NCBI GenBank assembly: GCA_965658445.1
Contig: CBFHSF010000006.1
Coordinates: 62,001-126,000 of the forward strand
DNA from: CBFHSF01 sp965658445
Lineage (GTDB): Bacteria; Bacteroidota; Bacteroidia; Flavobacteriales; Schleiferiaceae
Length of the DNA stretch: 64,000 nucleotides
Direction: 5' to 3'
Positions within the stretch are counted from its first letter, which is position 1, and each line of letters opens with the position of its first letter. Of this stretch, positions 10,693 through 19,155 are shown piece by piece. The notes below the pieces were generated by a model, which was not told the origin of the DNA, made no database searches, and worked only from the letters and a program-made list of their open reading frames with translations. Made by a program: the position numbers and the translations under genes.

Positions 10693-11682
10693 ATGAAACG
10701 CTTAATCATCTTATCCGTCACTTCCCTTGTATTGGGAAGTCTTATGTCCTGTCAAAGTCCAGAATCCAAAGCGGATTTATCTCTTTGGACGGACAATACA
10801 ACCCGCGAACGCATTGAAGATTACGTGGCCAAGGTTACCAACCCTGATGACCTACACTACATTCCCGTAGAAGATCGCATTGCCGTGTTTGATAACGATG
10901 GGACTTTGTGGACAGAATTCCCCGCATACAATCAACTTCTCTTTGCCATTGACCGTTTGCATCAAATGGCCAATGAAGATCCGGATTGGGAGTACAAGGC
11001 TCCGTACTCGAAATTTTTAGATTCTCTTTGGATGGCAGAAGGTCATATGACGGAAAAGGACTTGTTAGCGCTCATTCAAAAAACACATTCAGGAATCAGC
11101 ACAGAAGAGTTTATAACCCTTGCCGAAGAATACATCAAAACCGCCGACCACCCCGTGTTGGAGAGAAAAATGAGTCAAGTCACCTACTCTCCCATGGTTC
11201 AACTGATTGACTATTTAGAGGCTCATGACTTCACCGTATTTATCGTTTCGGGTGGAGGTATTGAATTTATGCGCGCCGTTTCTGACGAACTCTATGGCAT
11301 TCCTGAATACCGCATTGTGGGATCACGAATGGCCACCAAATACAATGCAGCAGAAGGCACTATCGAACTCTTAGACAACATAGAATTTATTGACGACAAA
11401 GAAGGTAAACCACTAGGAATCAATACGGTAATCGGAAAACGCCCCGTATTTGTCGGCGGTAATTCCGACGGCGATTTGGCTATGATGGAGTACGCCTCTA
11501 AAGGAACCTACCCCTACCTCAACGTATTGGTACACCACACAGATTCCGAAAGAGAGTTTGCCTATGACAGAGATTCTCACGTGGGTCGTTTGGACCAAGC
11601 CATGCAAAGAGCCTTGGAAGAAGACTGGGTCATTGTAGACATGGCTAGTGACTGGAGCGAAATCTTTGCCGATGAAAAATAA
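10693..11682 (+). CDS. HAD-family hydrolase, lipoprotein (phosphoserine phosphatase-like)
   Basis: A 329-aa haloacid dehalogenase-fold phosphatase carrying a lipoprotein signal (lipobox GSLMSC, Cys20). Motif I is D67-N-D-G-T71 (in AVFDNDGTLW), motif II is in FIVSGGG (about 184-189), and motif III/IV is VGGNSDGDLAMM. These are the catalytic residues for phosphoryl transfer through an aspartyl-phosphate. The Cap region resembles phosphoserine-phosphatase-like HADs, but a lipid-anchored, periplasmic HAD is more likely to act on exogenous phosphomonoesters. It overlaps the cytochrome gene by 11 bp, so the two are probably co-translated. Confidence 0.85.
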   Translation: MKRLIILSVTSLVLGSLMSCQSPESKADLSLWTDNTTRERIEDYVAKVTNPDDLHYIPVEDRIAVFDNDGTLWTEFPAYNQLLFAIDRLHQMANEDPDWEYKAPYSKFLDSLWMAEGHMTEKDLLALIQKTHSGISTEEFITLAEEYIKTADHPVLERKMSQVTYSPMVQLIDYLEAHDFTVFIVSGGGIEFMRAVSDELYGIPEYRIVGSRMATKYNAAEGTIELLDNIEFIDDKEGKPLGINTVIGKRPVFVGGNSDGDLAMMEYASKGTYPYLNVLVHHTDSEREFAYDRDSHVGRLDQAMQRALEEDWVIVDMASDWSEIFADEK

Positions 11683-13714
11683 ACTCGCCGCCCTCCTCTC
11701 TCTCGTCCTACTGACTCCGTGGATTTACACGGCATGTACCTCTCCAGAAACACAGCAAACCGAAGAAGTGATTCCTGAAGGGGATGCTCGCTTTGTGGGA
11801 ATGGAAACCTGTTCTTCTTGTCACGCGGCAGAAACCAAAGACTGGGAGTCCAGCCACCACGCTCATTCCATGGAGCCACCCCAAAGAGAAAACATCCTCG
11901 CTCCCTTTGATGGCGAAGTATACGCAGCCAACGAGGTTTCGTACAAGTTTTATTCGGAAGGAGAAAAATTCTGGGTAGAGATTACCGAGAAAGACCAGCC
12001 TTCTCAGGCCTTTGAAATTGCCTATACCTTCGGCTACACGCCGCTACAGCAGTACTTGGTAGAATTGCCCAACGGAAAGCTACAAACGCTCCGAGTTTCT
12101 TGGGATACCGAAGAAAACAAATGGTTTCATCAATACAAAGGCGACATCATTCCCGTGCACGATTGGCTGCATTGGAGCCAACAGAGTATGAATTGGAACA
12201 GCATGTGTGCCGATTGTCACTCCACCGATGTGCGCAAGAACTACAATCCCTTTACCCAAGAGTATCAAACGCAGTTTGCAGAGGTCAACGTGAGTTGTGA
12301 AAGCTGTCACGGCCCCGGTTCACTACACGTGGAATCTGCTGGAACCGACATGGGAAAGACGCTTGCCAACGTGGCTCCTGAAAACTACATCAACACCTGT
12401 GGTGCCTGTCATTCTAGGCGATCCAAGCTCCTCGATGGTCATGACCACGATGCCGATTTTTACGATCAATACCACTTGACTACCCTGGATCCTGCACATT
12501 ATCAGCTGGACGGTCAAATAGAAGATGAAGACTTTGTTCTTACGAGTTTTCTGTCTTCCAAAATGTCTCACAGAGGTGTGAATTGTGCCGATTGCCACAA
12601 CCCACATACCAATGCCCTCAAACTAGAAGGAAACAATCTCTGTTTACAATGTCACCAACCGCAGTACGCTAAAAAAGAACATCACTTTCATCCAGAGGAA
12701 TCCAATGGTGCGCAGTGTATTAACTGTCATATGCCTGGCAAAACGTACATGGGAAATGACTACAGAAGGGATCACTCCTTTAGGGTTCCTCGTCCTGATC
12801 AATCCTTAGTGTATGGCACGACCAATGCCTGTACACAATGTCACACAGATCAGACAGATGCGTGGGCTGCGAAATTTATATTGGAACAGTACGGTCCAGA
12901 CCGCCCCCACCACTTTTCGGATTCTCTGTTGGCAGGACGCGTCAATGGAAGCATGAGTGCTTTGATTTATGTAGTCAAAGACACAGCATTTGCCGATTTA
13001 GCCAGAGCCTCTGCCTTAGAGTCTTTGAGCAACTTCCCTGCAGAAGCGTGGTGGCCGCAAATCTCAAGCATCGCACCAAGACATCCTTCGCCACAAATTA
13101 GAGCGGCCGTCCAGATGGCTTTATTCTCTCAAGTATCCGATCAATGGATTACAGTGATCTCTAATGGTCTTAAAGACGAGGCGACCAACGTTCAACTCAT
13201 GGCCTACCGCAATGCCTTGAGACTTCCACCAGAAATCAGACCGAGTGGTGATATGGTGGCTCTGCAATCCACCTATGAAAAATACCTGGAGTACAACGCA
13301 GACTTTAAAGAAGGTCGCAACCATTGGGCAGAGTACGCCCAGATTAACGGAGACCGCGCACAAGCCATTCTCAGGTTTACCGAGTCATTGGCCATTGACT
13401 CCGTACAACCGGAACCCTACGTTAATTTAGCAATTCTGTACAGCCAAGAATACCAGAACGACAAAGCAGAAGAGATCTTGAGCACCTTGCACGAGCAATT
13501 TCCTCAAGACGATTATGGATATTATTTACACGGACTATTGCTGTTAGAAACGGGAGACAACGACCGAGCCATTGCCTATTTGGAAAAGGCCATCGACATC
13601 AATCCCTACAATGACAACTACTGGAGAAATTTGGTAAACGCCTACGAGGCCACTGGAAATCAAAAGGGCATAGACCGATTAAGAGCAAAGTATGAAGAGA
13701 TTTTTGGTAGCTAG
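11672..13714 (+). CDS. Octaheme c-type cytochrome with TPR domain, exported
   Basis: A 680-aa multiheme cytochrome. The start at 11672 (MKNKLAALL) gives a clean export signal ending WIYTAC, likely a lipoprotein Cys although the lipobox is not canonical. Eight CxxCH heme sites are visible: CSSCH, CADCH, CESCH, CGACH, CADCH, CLQCH, CINCH, CTQCH. The arrangement resembles cytochrome c554/c-prime-like proteins. The C-terminal half has HEAT-like and then TPR repeats (YGYYLHGLLLLETGDNDRAI). It should transfer electrons in the periplasm or at the outer membrane; donor and acceptor are unknown. It overlaps the HAD gene upstream (11 bp) and the small barrel gene downstream (23 bp). Confidence 0.88.
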   Translation: MKNKLAALLSLVLLTPWIYTACTSPETQQTEEVIPEGDARFVGMETCSSCHAAETKDWESSHHAHSMEPPQRENILAPFDGEVYAANEVSYKFYSEGEKFWVEITEKDQPSQAFEIAYTFGYTPLQQYLVELPNGKLQTLRVSWDTEENKWFHQYKGDIIPVHDWLHWSQQSMNWNSMCADCHSTDVRKNYNPFTQEYQTQFAEVNVSCESCHGPGSLHVESAGTDMGKTLANVAPENYINTCGACHSRRSKLLDGHDHDADFYDQYHLTTLDPAHYQLDGQIEDEDFVLTSFLSSKMSHRGVNCADCHNPHTNALKLEGNNLCLQCHQPQYAKKEHHFHPEESNGAQCINCHMPGKTYMGNDYRRDHSFRVPRPDQSLVYGTTNACTQCHTDQTDAWAAKFILEQYGPDRPHHFSDSLLAGRVNGSMSALIYVVKDTAFADLARASALESLSNFPAEAWWPQISSIAPRHPSPQIRAAVQMALFSQVSDQWITVISNGLKDEATNVQLMAYRNALRLPPEIRPSGDMVALQSTYEKYLEYNADFKEGRNHWAEYAQINGDRAQAILRFTESLAIDSVQPEPYVNLAILYSQEYQNDKAEEILSTLHEQFPQDDYGYYLHGLLLLETGDNDRAIAYLEKAIDINPYNDNYWRNLVNAYEATGNQKGIDRLRAKYEEIFGS

Positions 13715-14246
13715 TATTTTCCTATGGTTAGGTACCACAACTCTGTGGGCTCAAGAACATGGAGGCCCAAATTTTAGAGAACATCACCTTCACAATTCCA
13801 TCGGATTTGGTCTGAGCCACACCCATGTTTTTAACGGCGTGCTCAACGGTAAGCCCAAGTGGACCATCTTGCCGAGTTTCTTGTTGGACTATGACTACCA
13901 CCTCAATGAACGCTGGTCCCTAGGTGGCCATTTTGATATGGTGGTCGAGAACTTCATTTTCAAACTGGAAGAAGGTTCAGAATCCATACAATTTGTGGAG
14001 AGGAGTTTCCCCGTTTCCTTTGTAGCCACGGGATCTTACAAGGTCTTTAAATACATGTCTCTCCAATTGGGAGCCGGTGGGGAATTTGTCTTGGAAGGAG
14101 AAAACTACACCCTTATCCGAGGCGGTCTTGATTTCGAATACGAGGTAGGAGAATTGTACGAGGTCTTTTTAAATGCCTCTTATGACTATCGCTTTGAAGC
14201 TTATCATTCATTAACCGTAGGACTAGGGATAAAGAGGTTTTTCTAA
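13692..14246 (+). CDS. Small outer-membrane beta-barrel-like protein
   Basis: A 184-aa protein with a signal peptide (1-20, ending LWAQ). The mature part opens EHGGPNFREHHLHNS and then alternates polar and hydrophobic residues (LDYDYHLNERWSLGGHFD, MSLQLGAGGEFVL), ending in Phe (GIKRFF), typical of small outer-membrane barrels. The N-terminal His cluster might bind metal or heme, but this is only a guess. It overlaps the octaheme cytochrome by 23 bp, which implies co-translation and suggests a shared role, perhaps as an outer-membrane partner of the cytochrome. It converges on metF 20 bp downstream. Confidence 0.6.
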   Translation: MKRFLVASIFLWLGTTTLWAQEHGGPNFREHHLHNSIGFGLSHTHVFNGVLNGKPKWTILPSFLLDYDYHLNERWSLGGHFDMVVENFIFKLEEGSESIQFVERSFPVSFVATGSYKVFKYMSLQLGAGGEFVLEGENYTLIRGGLDFEYEVGELYEVFLNASYDYRFEAYHSLTVGLGIKRFF

Positions 14247-14266
14247 ACGTATATTATTAAAAGGTC

Positions 14267-15220
14267 CTAAAACAACTCCTTGGCAATGGCGGCAATGTTA
14301 TCTGCCTTGCCCATACTGTAAAAATGAAGGACGGGAACGTCTTTGTCCATAAGCTCTTGACATTGGTTGATGGCCCATTCCACACCCACTTGACGAGCCG
14401 CTTTGTTGTCCTTGCACTTAATGATTTCTACGGCCAAATCATCAGGAATGTCCACGTTAAAGCGATGTGGCAAAATAGAAACCTGCTTTTTAGTGGCAAT
14501 GGGTTTGATTCCTGGAATAATGGGAACGGTAATGCCCGCCTTTCTACACTTCTCCACAAAATCAAAGTACTTCTGATTGTCAAAGAAGAGTTGCGTGGTA
14601 ATGTAATCGGCACCGGCGTCTACCTTTTCCTTAAGGTATTTGACATCGATATTCAGACTGGGAGCTTCGAAGTGCTTTTCTGGATACCCCGCCACACCAA
14701 TACAGAAATTGCTAGGATGGGTGTCTTTGAGGTCATCGTCTAGGTACTCCCCTTTGTTCATATCCACAATCTGTCCTACGAGAGATGCGGCATTGGGATG
14801 GCCGTCGGCTTCGGGAACAAAGTAGGTTTCTGACTTCATGGAGTCACCTCTCAATGCCAAAACGTTTTCTATTCCCAAGAAATTGAGATCGATCAATGCG
14901 TTTTCTGTGTCTTCTTTGGAAAACCCTCCACAGAGCAAATGCGGCACGGCATCCACCTGATACTTGTTCATAATGGCAGCACAAATCCCAACCGTTCCCG
15001 GTCTCTTGCGAACGGCCTTCTGCTCCAGCAATCCACTCTCCAATCGCTTGTACACCACTTCTTCACGGTGGTACGTCACGTTGATAAACGGCGCCTTGAA
15101 CTCCATCAAGGGATCAATGTTGGCAAACAAGTCGTGAATGGTTTGCCCCTTCAACGGCGGTAAAATCTCAAAGGAGAATAAGGTCTTGTCTGCGCTTTCT
15201 ATATGTTCGGTTACTTTCAT
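14267..15220 (-). CDS. metF: Methylenetetrahydrofolate reductase
   Basis: A 317-aa flavoprotein, the usual length for bacterial MetF. It reduces 5,10-methylene-THF to 5-methyl-THF, the methyl donor for methionine synthase. Family hallmarks are FSFEILPPLKG at the N-terminus, VTYHREE, ALRGDSMKSE, IGVAGYPEKH and DYITTQLFFDNQKY. It is the last gene of the minus-strand methionine cluster. The 210-bp spacer to metH holds a dispersed repeat element, so read-through from the riboswitch promoter is likely but not certain. Confidence 0.95.
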   Translation of the reverse strand: MKVTEHIESADKTLFSFEILPPLKGQTIHDLFANIDPLMEFKAPFINVTYHREEVVYKRLESGLLEQKAVRKRPGTVGICAAIMNKYQVDAVPHLLCGGFSKEDTENALIDLNFLGIENVLALRGDSMKSETYFVPEADGHPNAASLVGQIVDMNKGEYLDDDLKDTHPSNFCIGVAGYPEKHFEAPSLNIDVKYLKEKVDAGADYITTQLFFDNQKYFDFVEKCRKAGITVPIIPGIKPIATKKQVSILPHRFNVDIPDDLAVEIIKCKDNKAARQVGVEWAINQCQELMDKDVPVLHFYSMGKADNIAAIAKELF

Positions 15221-15282
15221 TTTTTTTGGTGTCTAAACTAACTACTTGCTATCACTTATCAATTAACGTGGATCCCTTATGC

Positions 15283-15391
15283 AAGAAGGAAAAAGGAATA
15301 AGGAAAGGAGGAAAAGTATTTTGTTCTTTATTTCCTTAGTGTACGATTGAAGAATAATCTTCATTCCTTCTTTCTTCCTTCATTCTTCCTC
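15283..15391 (-). repeat. Dispersed purine/pyrimidine repeat element, copy 1
   Basis: Read on the minus strand, this starts with the 18-mer GAGGAAGAATGAAGGAAG (15391-15374) and ends with the 17-mer ATTCCTTTTTCCTTCTT (15299-15283), span 109 bp. Both are found in the same order and at nearly the same spacing (102 bp) on the plus strand at 31793-31894. The purine arm could pair with the pyrimidine arm. It lies downstream of the metH stop. Confidence 0.8.
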
Positions 15392-15403
15392 ATTCCTTCC
15401 CAT

Positions 15404-15431
15404 TCACTGCTCTCTGCTCTCTGCTCACTGC
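15404..15431. repeat. Heptanucleotide tandem repeat after metH
   Basis: Four 7-bp units on the plus strand: TCACTGC, TCTCTGC, TCTCTGC, TCACTGC. The array abuts the stop codon of the minus-strand metH part 2. A second heptamer array (TCACCAC type) is placed the same way at 32261-32295. Confidence 0.85.
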
Positions 15432-18097
15432 TAATTATAATTCAAACTCGGCCTCAACCACTTCTCGGCTTCTCCTATGGAAATGCCGCGGCGGCGGGCG
15501 TAATCTATGACTTGGTCTTTTCCTATTCGGCCCAAGCCAAAGTACTGAGACTGTGGGTGTGAGAAATAATATCCCGAAACCGAAGCAGCGGGAACCATAG
15601 CTCGCGATTCCGTTTGGAATACGCCGATTTCTTCGGCGTCAAGCACCTTGAATAAATTGTCTTTTTCCAGGTGATCAGGACAGGCGGGATATCCCGGTGC
15701 CGGTCTGATTCCTTGATATTTTTCTTTTATGAGTTCGTCATTGGTGAGGTCTTCTTCCGGTTGGTATCCCCAATATTCGGTTCTCACCTTGTGGTGAAGC
15801 CATTCGGCAGCGGCTTCCGCCAATCTATCGGCTAATGCCTTGAGCATAATGGACTTGTAGTCATCGTGATCCTTCTCAAAGGCCTCCAATTGAGGTTCCA
15901 TTCCACGACCTGCCGTAACACAGAAAAGGCCCATGTGGTCTTGAACACCAGAATCGTCAGGAGCAATAAAATCGGCCAAAGCCAAGTAGGGAACGCCTTG
16001 TTTGCGTTGCCCTTGTTGACGAAGACTTAAAAACTCATACTCTCCATGATGCGTCTTAAGGTGAATGTCATCCCCATGAGATTGCGCGGGGAAAATTCCA
16101 AAAGCCGCCGAAGCGGACGTCCACTTCTCGGCCACGATTTGATCGAGCATTTCACGGGCATCCGCATAGAGGTCTACCGCTTCCTTTCCGACCACTTCAT
16201 CTTCCAAAATGGCGGGAAACTTACCGTGAAGTTGCCAGGTCTGGAAAAACGGTGTCCAATCGATAAAGGGCACCAATTCTTCAAGGGGAATGCTTTGTAT
16301 ATGTTGAACGCCTGTGGTTTTTGGAGTGGGCGGAGTGTAGTTTTCCCAATCCAAAGCCAGCTTCTGTTGGCGTGCGTCTTCAATGGAGAGTAACGTCTTT
16401 TCTCTTTGACGAGTTAAAAACTTCTCGCGCAGATCGTCGTATTCGTTTCTATAGTCTTGAGCTGTCTGCTCCGCATTGGAAGACAACAAACTACCGGTAA
16501 CGGTAACCGAACGAGAAGCGTCGTTTACGTGAACCAAAGGACCACTGTAGGCTGGAGCAATTTTTACGGCCGTGTGAGCACGACTTGTGGTTGCCCCACC
16601 AATGAGCAGGGGAATTTTAATGTCTTTTCTCTCCAAGGCTTCGGCCACCGTTATCATCTCATCCAAACTGGGCGTAATCAAACCCGAAAGCCCAATGACG
16701 TCTACATTGTGCTCAAGAGCACTTTCAATAATTTTTTCTGTGGGCACCATCACCCCAAGGTCAATGATGTCGTAGTTGTTACAGGCCAACACCACACCCA
16801 CGATGTTCTTTCCGATGTCGTGCACATCGCCTTTTACCGTGGCGAGCAATACCTTACCTCTCTCCTGCCCTTCGGCTTTCTCCGCTTCCAAGTAGGGCGT
16901 TAAATAGGCCACTGCCTTTTTCATCACGCGAGCGGATTTTACCACTTGTGGCAAAAACATTTTTCCAGAACCAAAGAGGTCTCCCACTACGTTCATGCCG
17001 GCCATAAGGGGGCCTTCAATAACAGAAAGCGGAGATCCCATGGTTACGCGTGCTTCTTCCGTATCTTCTTCAATAAACTCGGTGATGCCCTTTACCAAGG
17101 CGTGCTCCATTCGCTTTTCTATGGGAACTTCGCGCCAAGAAAGGTCTACTTCTCTAGATTTGGCGCCTCCTTTGAATTCTTCGGCCAAAGCCAATAAATC
17201 CTCTGTGGCAGTATCCGTTCTATTGAGAAGGACATCTTCTACGCCTTTGAGCAGCTTGTCATCGATTTCTTCATAAACCTCCAGCATAGAAGGGTTTACA
17301 ATACCCATGTCCATGCCGTGCTTAATGCCGTGATACAAGAATGCCGAGTGCATGGCTTCGCGCACCCTTTGATTTCCTCTAAAGGAGAAACTCACGTTGG
17401 AAACCCCTCCACTTACACGAGCATGGGGAAGATTTTCCTTGATCCACTGCGTGGCCTTAAAGAAGTCCACCGCATTGTTTCTATGTTCCTCCATTCCCGT
17501 GGCAACGGGAAAGATATTGGGATCAAAAATGATGTCCTCTGGTGGGAACTTTACTTGTTCTACTAGGAGGTCATATGATCTTTTAACAATCTCTATGCGG
17601 CGCTCGTAGTTGTCTGCTTGGCCTACTTCATCAAAGGCCATTACGATAACAGCCGCTCCGTATCGTTTGATCTTTTTGGCTTGGTTTAGAAAGAGCTCCT
17701 CTCCTTCCTTGAGAGAAATGGAATTGACCACTCCCTTTCCCTGAACACATTTTAGACCACGCTCAATGATGCTCCACTTGGAGGAGTCAATCATTACGGG
17801 AACTCTGGCAATGTCGGGTTCTGAGGCAATGAGGTGAAGGAACTTCTCCATGGCCTCAGCGCCGTCAATCATCCCTTCGTCCATATTGACGTCAATGATT
17901 TGAGCACCGCCCTCTACCTGCTCTCTGGCAACGGCAAGAGCCTCCTCAAAACGCTCCTCCACAATTAAACGCAAAAAGGCGCGGGAACCGGTAACATTGG
18001 TTCTCTCGCCTACGTTTACAAAATTGGATTCACTGGTAATGATCAATGGCTCCAAGCCGGAAAGCCTCAAGGGCTTTTGCGATGAAATCCTACTCAT
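15431..18097 (-). CDS. metH: Methionine synthase part 2 (folate, cobalamin and activation domains)
   Basis: An 888-aa protein carrying the C-terminal three modules of cobalamin-dependent methionine synthase. The pterin-binding domain starts with VGERTNVTGSRAFLRLI. The cobalamin domain has the cap helices and DVHDIGKNIV with the lower ligand His (DxHxxG), then SGLITPSLDEM and GGATTSRAHTAVKI. The AdoMet-binding reactivation domain ends with GIRPAPGYPACPDH and ESRAMVPAASVSGYY. With part 1 it transfers methyl from methyl-THF to homocysteine. The ATG overlaps the end of part 1 by 8 bp, so the halves should be made in equal amounts. Split MetH occurs in other Bacteroidota. Confidence 0.95.
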   Translation of the reverse strand: MSRISSQKPLRLSGLEPLIITSESNFVNVGERTNVTGSRAFLRLIVEERFEEALAVAREQVEGGAQIIDVNMDEGMIDGAEAMEKFLHLIASEPDIARVPVMIDSSKWSIIERGLKCVQGKGVVNSISLKEGEELFLNQAKKIKRYGAAVIVMAFDEVGQADNYERRIEIVKRSYDLLVEQVKFPPEDIIFDPNIFPVATGMEEHRNNAVDFFKATQWIKENLPHARVSGGVSNVSFSFRGNQRVREAMHSAFLYHGIKHGMDMGIVNPSMLEVYEEIDDKLLKGVEDVLLNRTDTATEDLLALAEEFKGGAKSREVDLSWREVPIEKRMEHALVKGITEFIEEDTEEARVTMGSPLSVIEGPLMAGMNVVGDLFGSGKMFLPQVVKSARVMKKAVAYLTPYLEAEKAEGQERGKVLLATVKGDVHDIGKNIVGVVLACNNYDIIDLGVMVPTEKIIESALEHNVDVIGLSGLITPSLDEMITVAEALERKDIKIPLLIGGATTSRAHTAVKIAPAYSGPLVHVNDASRSVTVTGSLLSSNAEQTAQDYRNEYDDLREKFLTRQREKTLLSIEDARQQKLALDWENYTPPTPKTTGVQHIQSIPLEELVPFIDWTPFFQTWQLHGKFPAILEDEVVGKEAVDLYADAREMLDQIVAEKWTSASAAFGIFPAQSHGDDIHLKTHHGEYEFLSLRQQGQRKQGVPYLALADFIAPDDSGVQDHMGLFCVTAGRGMEPQLEAFEKDHDDYKSIMLKALADRLAEAAAEWLHHKVRTEYWGYQPEEDLTNDELIKEKYQGIRPAPGYPACPDHLEKDNLFKVLDAEEIGVFQTESRAMVPAASVSGYYFSHPQSQYFGLGRIGKDQVIDYARRRGISIGEAEKWLRPSLNYN

Positions 18098-19133
18098 TGG
18101 CTTGAAGATTTGCGTTCAACGTTCTCGGCTCATAGCCCTGAATTAAATGATCCAAGGCCTTGATGTGCTCAGGAGTGGTACCGCAACAGCCACCAATGAT
18201 ATTGACGAGTCCTCTGTCTAAGTAAGAACTGACCAAGCCACTCATTTCTTCGGGGCCTTGATCGTATTCTCCAAAGGCATTGGGAAGTCCCGCATTGGGG
18301 TGGGCAGAAACCAAGGTGTTCGCCTTGCGAGCCATAATGTCTACGTAAGGCTCCAATTGCTCTGCACCCAAAGCACAGTTGAGGCCCACGCTCAGTAAAT
18401 CAAAGTTTTCTAGAGAAATCAAGAAGGCCTCAGTGGTTTGTCCTGACAGCGTTCTGCCACTGGCGTCGGTAATGGTCCCCGAAACCATGATGGGGTAACT
18501 CTGTCCCAACTCGTCAAACAAGGTCTCTAGTGCAAAGAGACAGGCCTTGGCATTGAGCGTATCAAAAACCGTTTCTACCAATAAAATATGAGCGCCTCCT
18601 TTGATCAGAGCTGCCGCTTGTTCGTGATAAATCTCTACCAATTCATCAAATGAGACCGCTCTAAATCCGGGGTTGTTTACATCTGGACTTAGGGAAGCCG
18701 TTCTATTGGTCGGTCCCAAAGAACCGGCGACAAAACGAGGTTTGTCGGGATTTTTGGCCGTGTACTCATCGGTGGCTTCGCGAGCCAGACGAGCCCCCTC
18801 TACATTGAGCTGTTCCACCCAATCTTCCATGTGGTAATCCGCCATGGAAATGCGATTGGAGTTGAAGGTATTGGTCTCAATGATATCGGCCCCAGCCTCC
18901 AAATAGGCCAAGTGGATGTCCTTGATGATCTTGGGCTGTGTGATGGAAAGGATATCGTTATTCCCCTTGAGGTCGTGGGGGAAATCCGCAAAGGTCTCTC
19001 CACGGAAATCCTCCTCTTCCAACTTATGTCTCTGAATCATGGTCCCCATGGCCCCGTCCAAAAGCAAAAGCCTTTGAGAAGCCAAATCTCTGATGAAATC
19101 TGAGGTATTTGTATGGTTCTTACTATCTGCCAA
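18090..19133 (-). CDS. metH: Methionine synthase part 1 (homocysteine S-methyltransferase domain)
   Basis: The Zn-dependent homocysteine-binding barrel of methionine synthase. It begins LLLLDGAMGTMIQRHKLEEEDFRG and carries the zinc ligands in GLNCALG and GGCCGTTPEHI. The start is not certain. I chose TTG at 19133, 22 bp after the hom stop, which leaves 22 residues before LLLDGAMG, close to the E. coli spacing. An ATG at 19220 would overlap hom by 65 bp and add an unlikely leader (MLWMPKIFW). The last codons overlap part 2. Confidence 0.9.
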   Translation of the reverse strand: MADSKNHTNTSDFIRDLASQRLLLLDGAMGTMIQRHKLEEEDFRGETFADFPHDLKGNNDILSITQPKIIKDIHLAYLEAGADIIETNTFNSNRISMADYHMEDWVEQLNVEGARLAREATDEYTAKNPDKPRFVAGSLGPTNRTASLSPDVNNPGFRAVSFDELVEIYHEQAAALIKGGAHILLVETVFDTLNAKACLFALETLFDELGQSYPIMVSGTITDASGRTLSGQTTEAFLISLENFDLLSVGLNCALGAEQLEPYVDIMARKANTLVSAHPNAGLPNAFGEYDQGPEEMSGLVSSYLDRGLVNIIGGCCGTTPEHIKALDHLIQGYEPRTLNANLQANE

Positions 19134-19155
19134 TGTATCGTGTTCTTCTATAAAA

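Noticed and set aside
15404..15431. Heptamer array as a CRISPR-like array
   Set aside because: Units are only 7 bp and directly adjoin each other without spacers.
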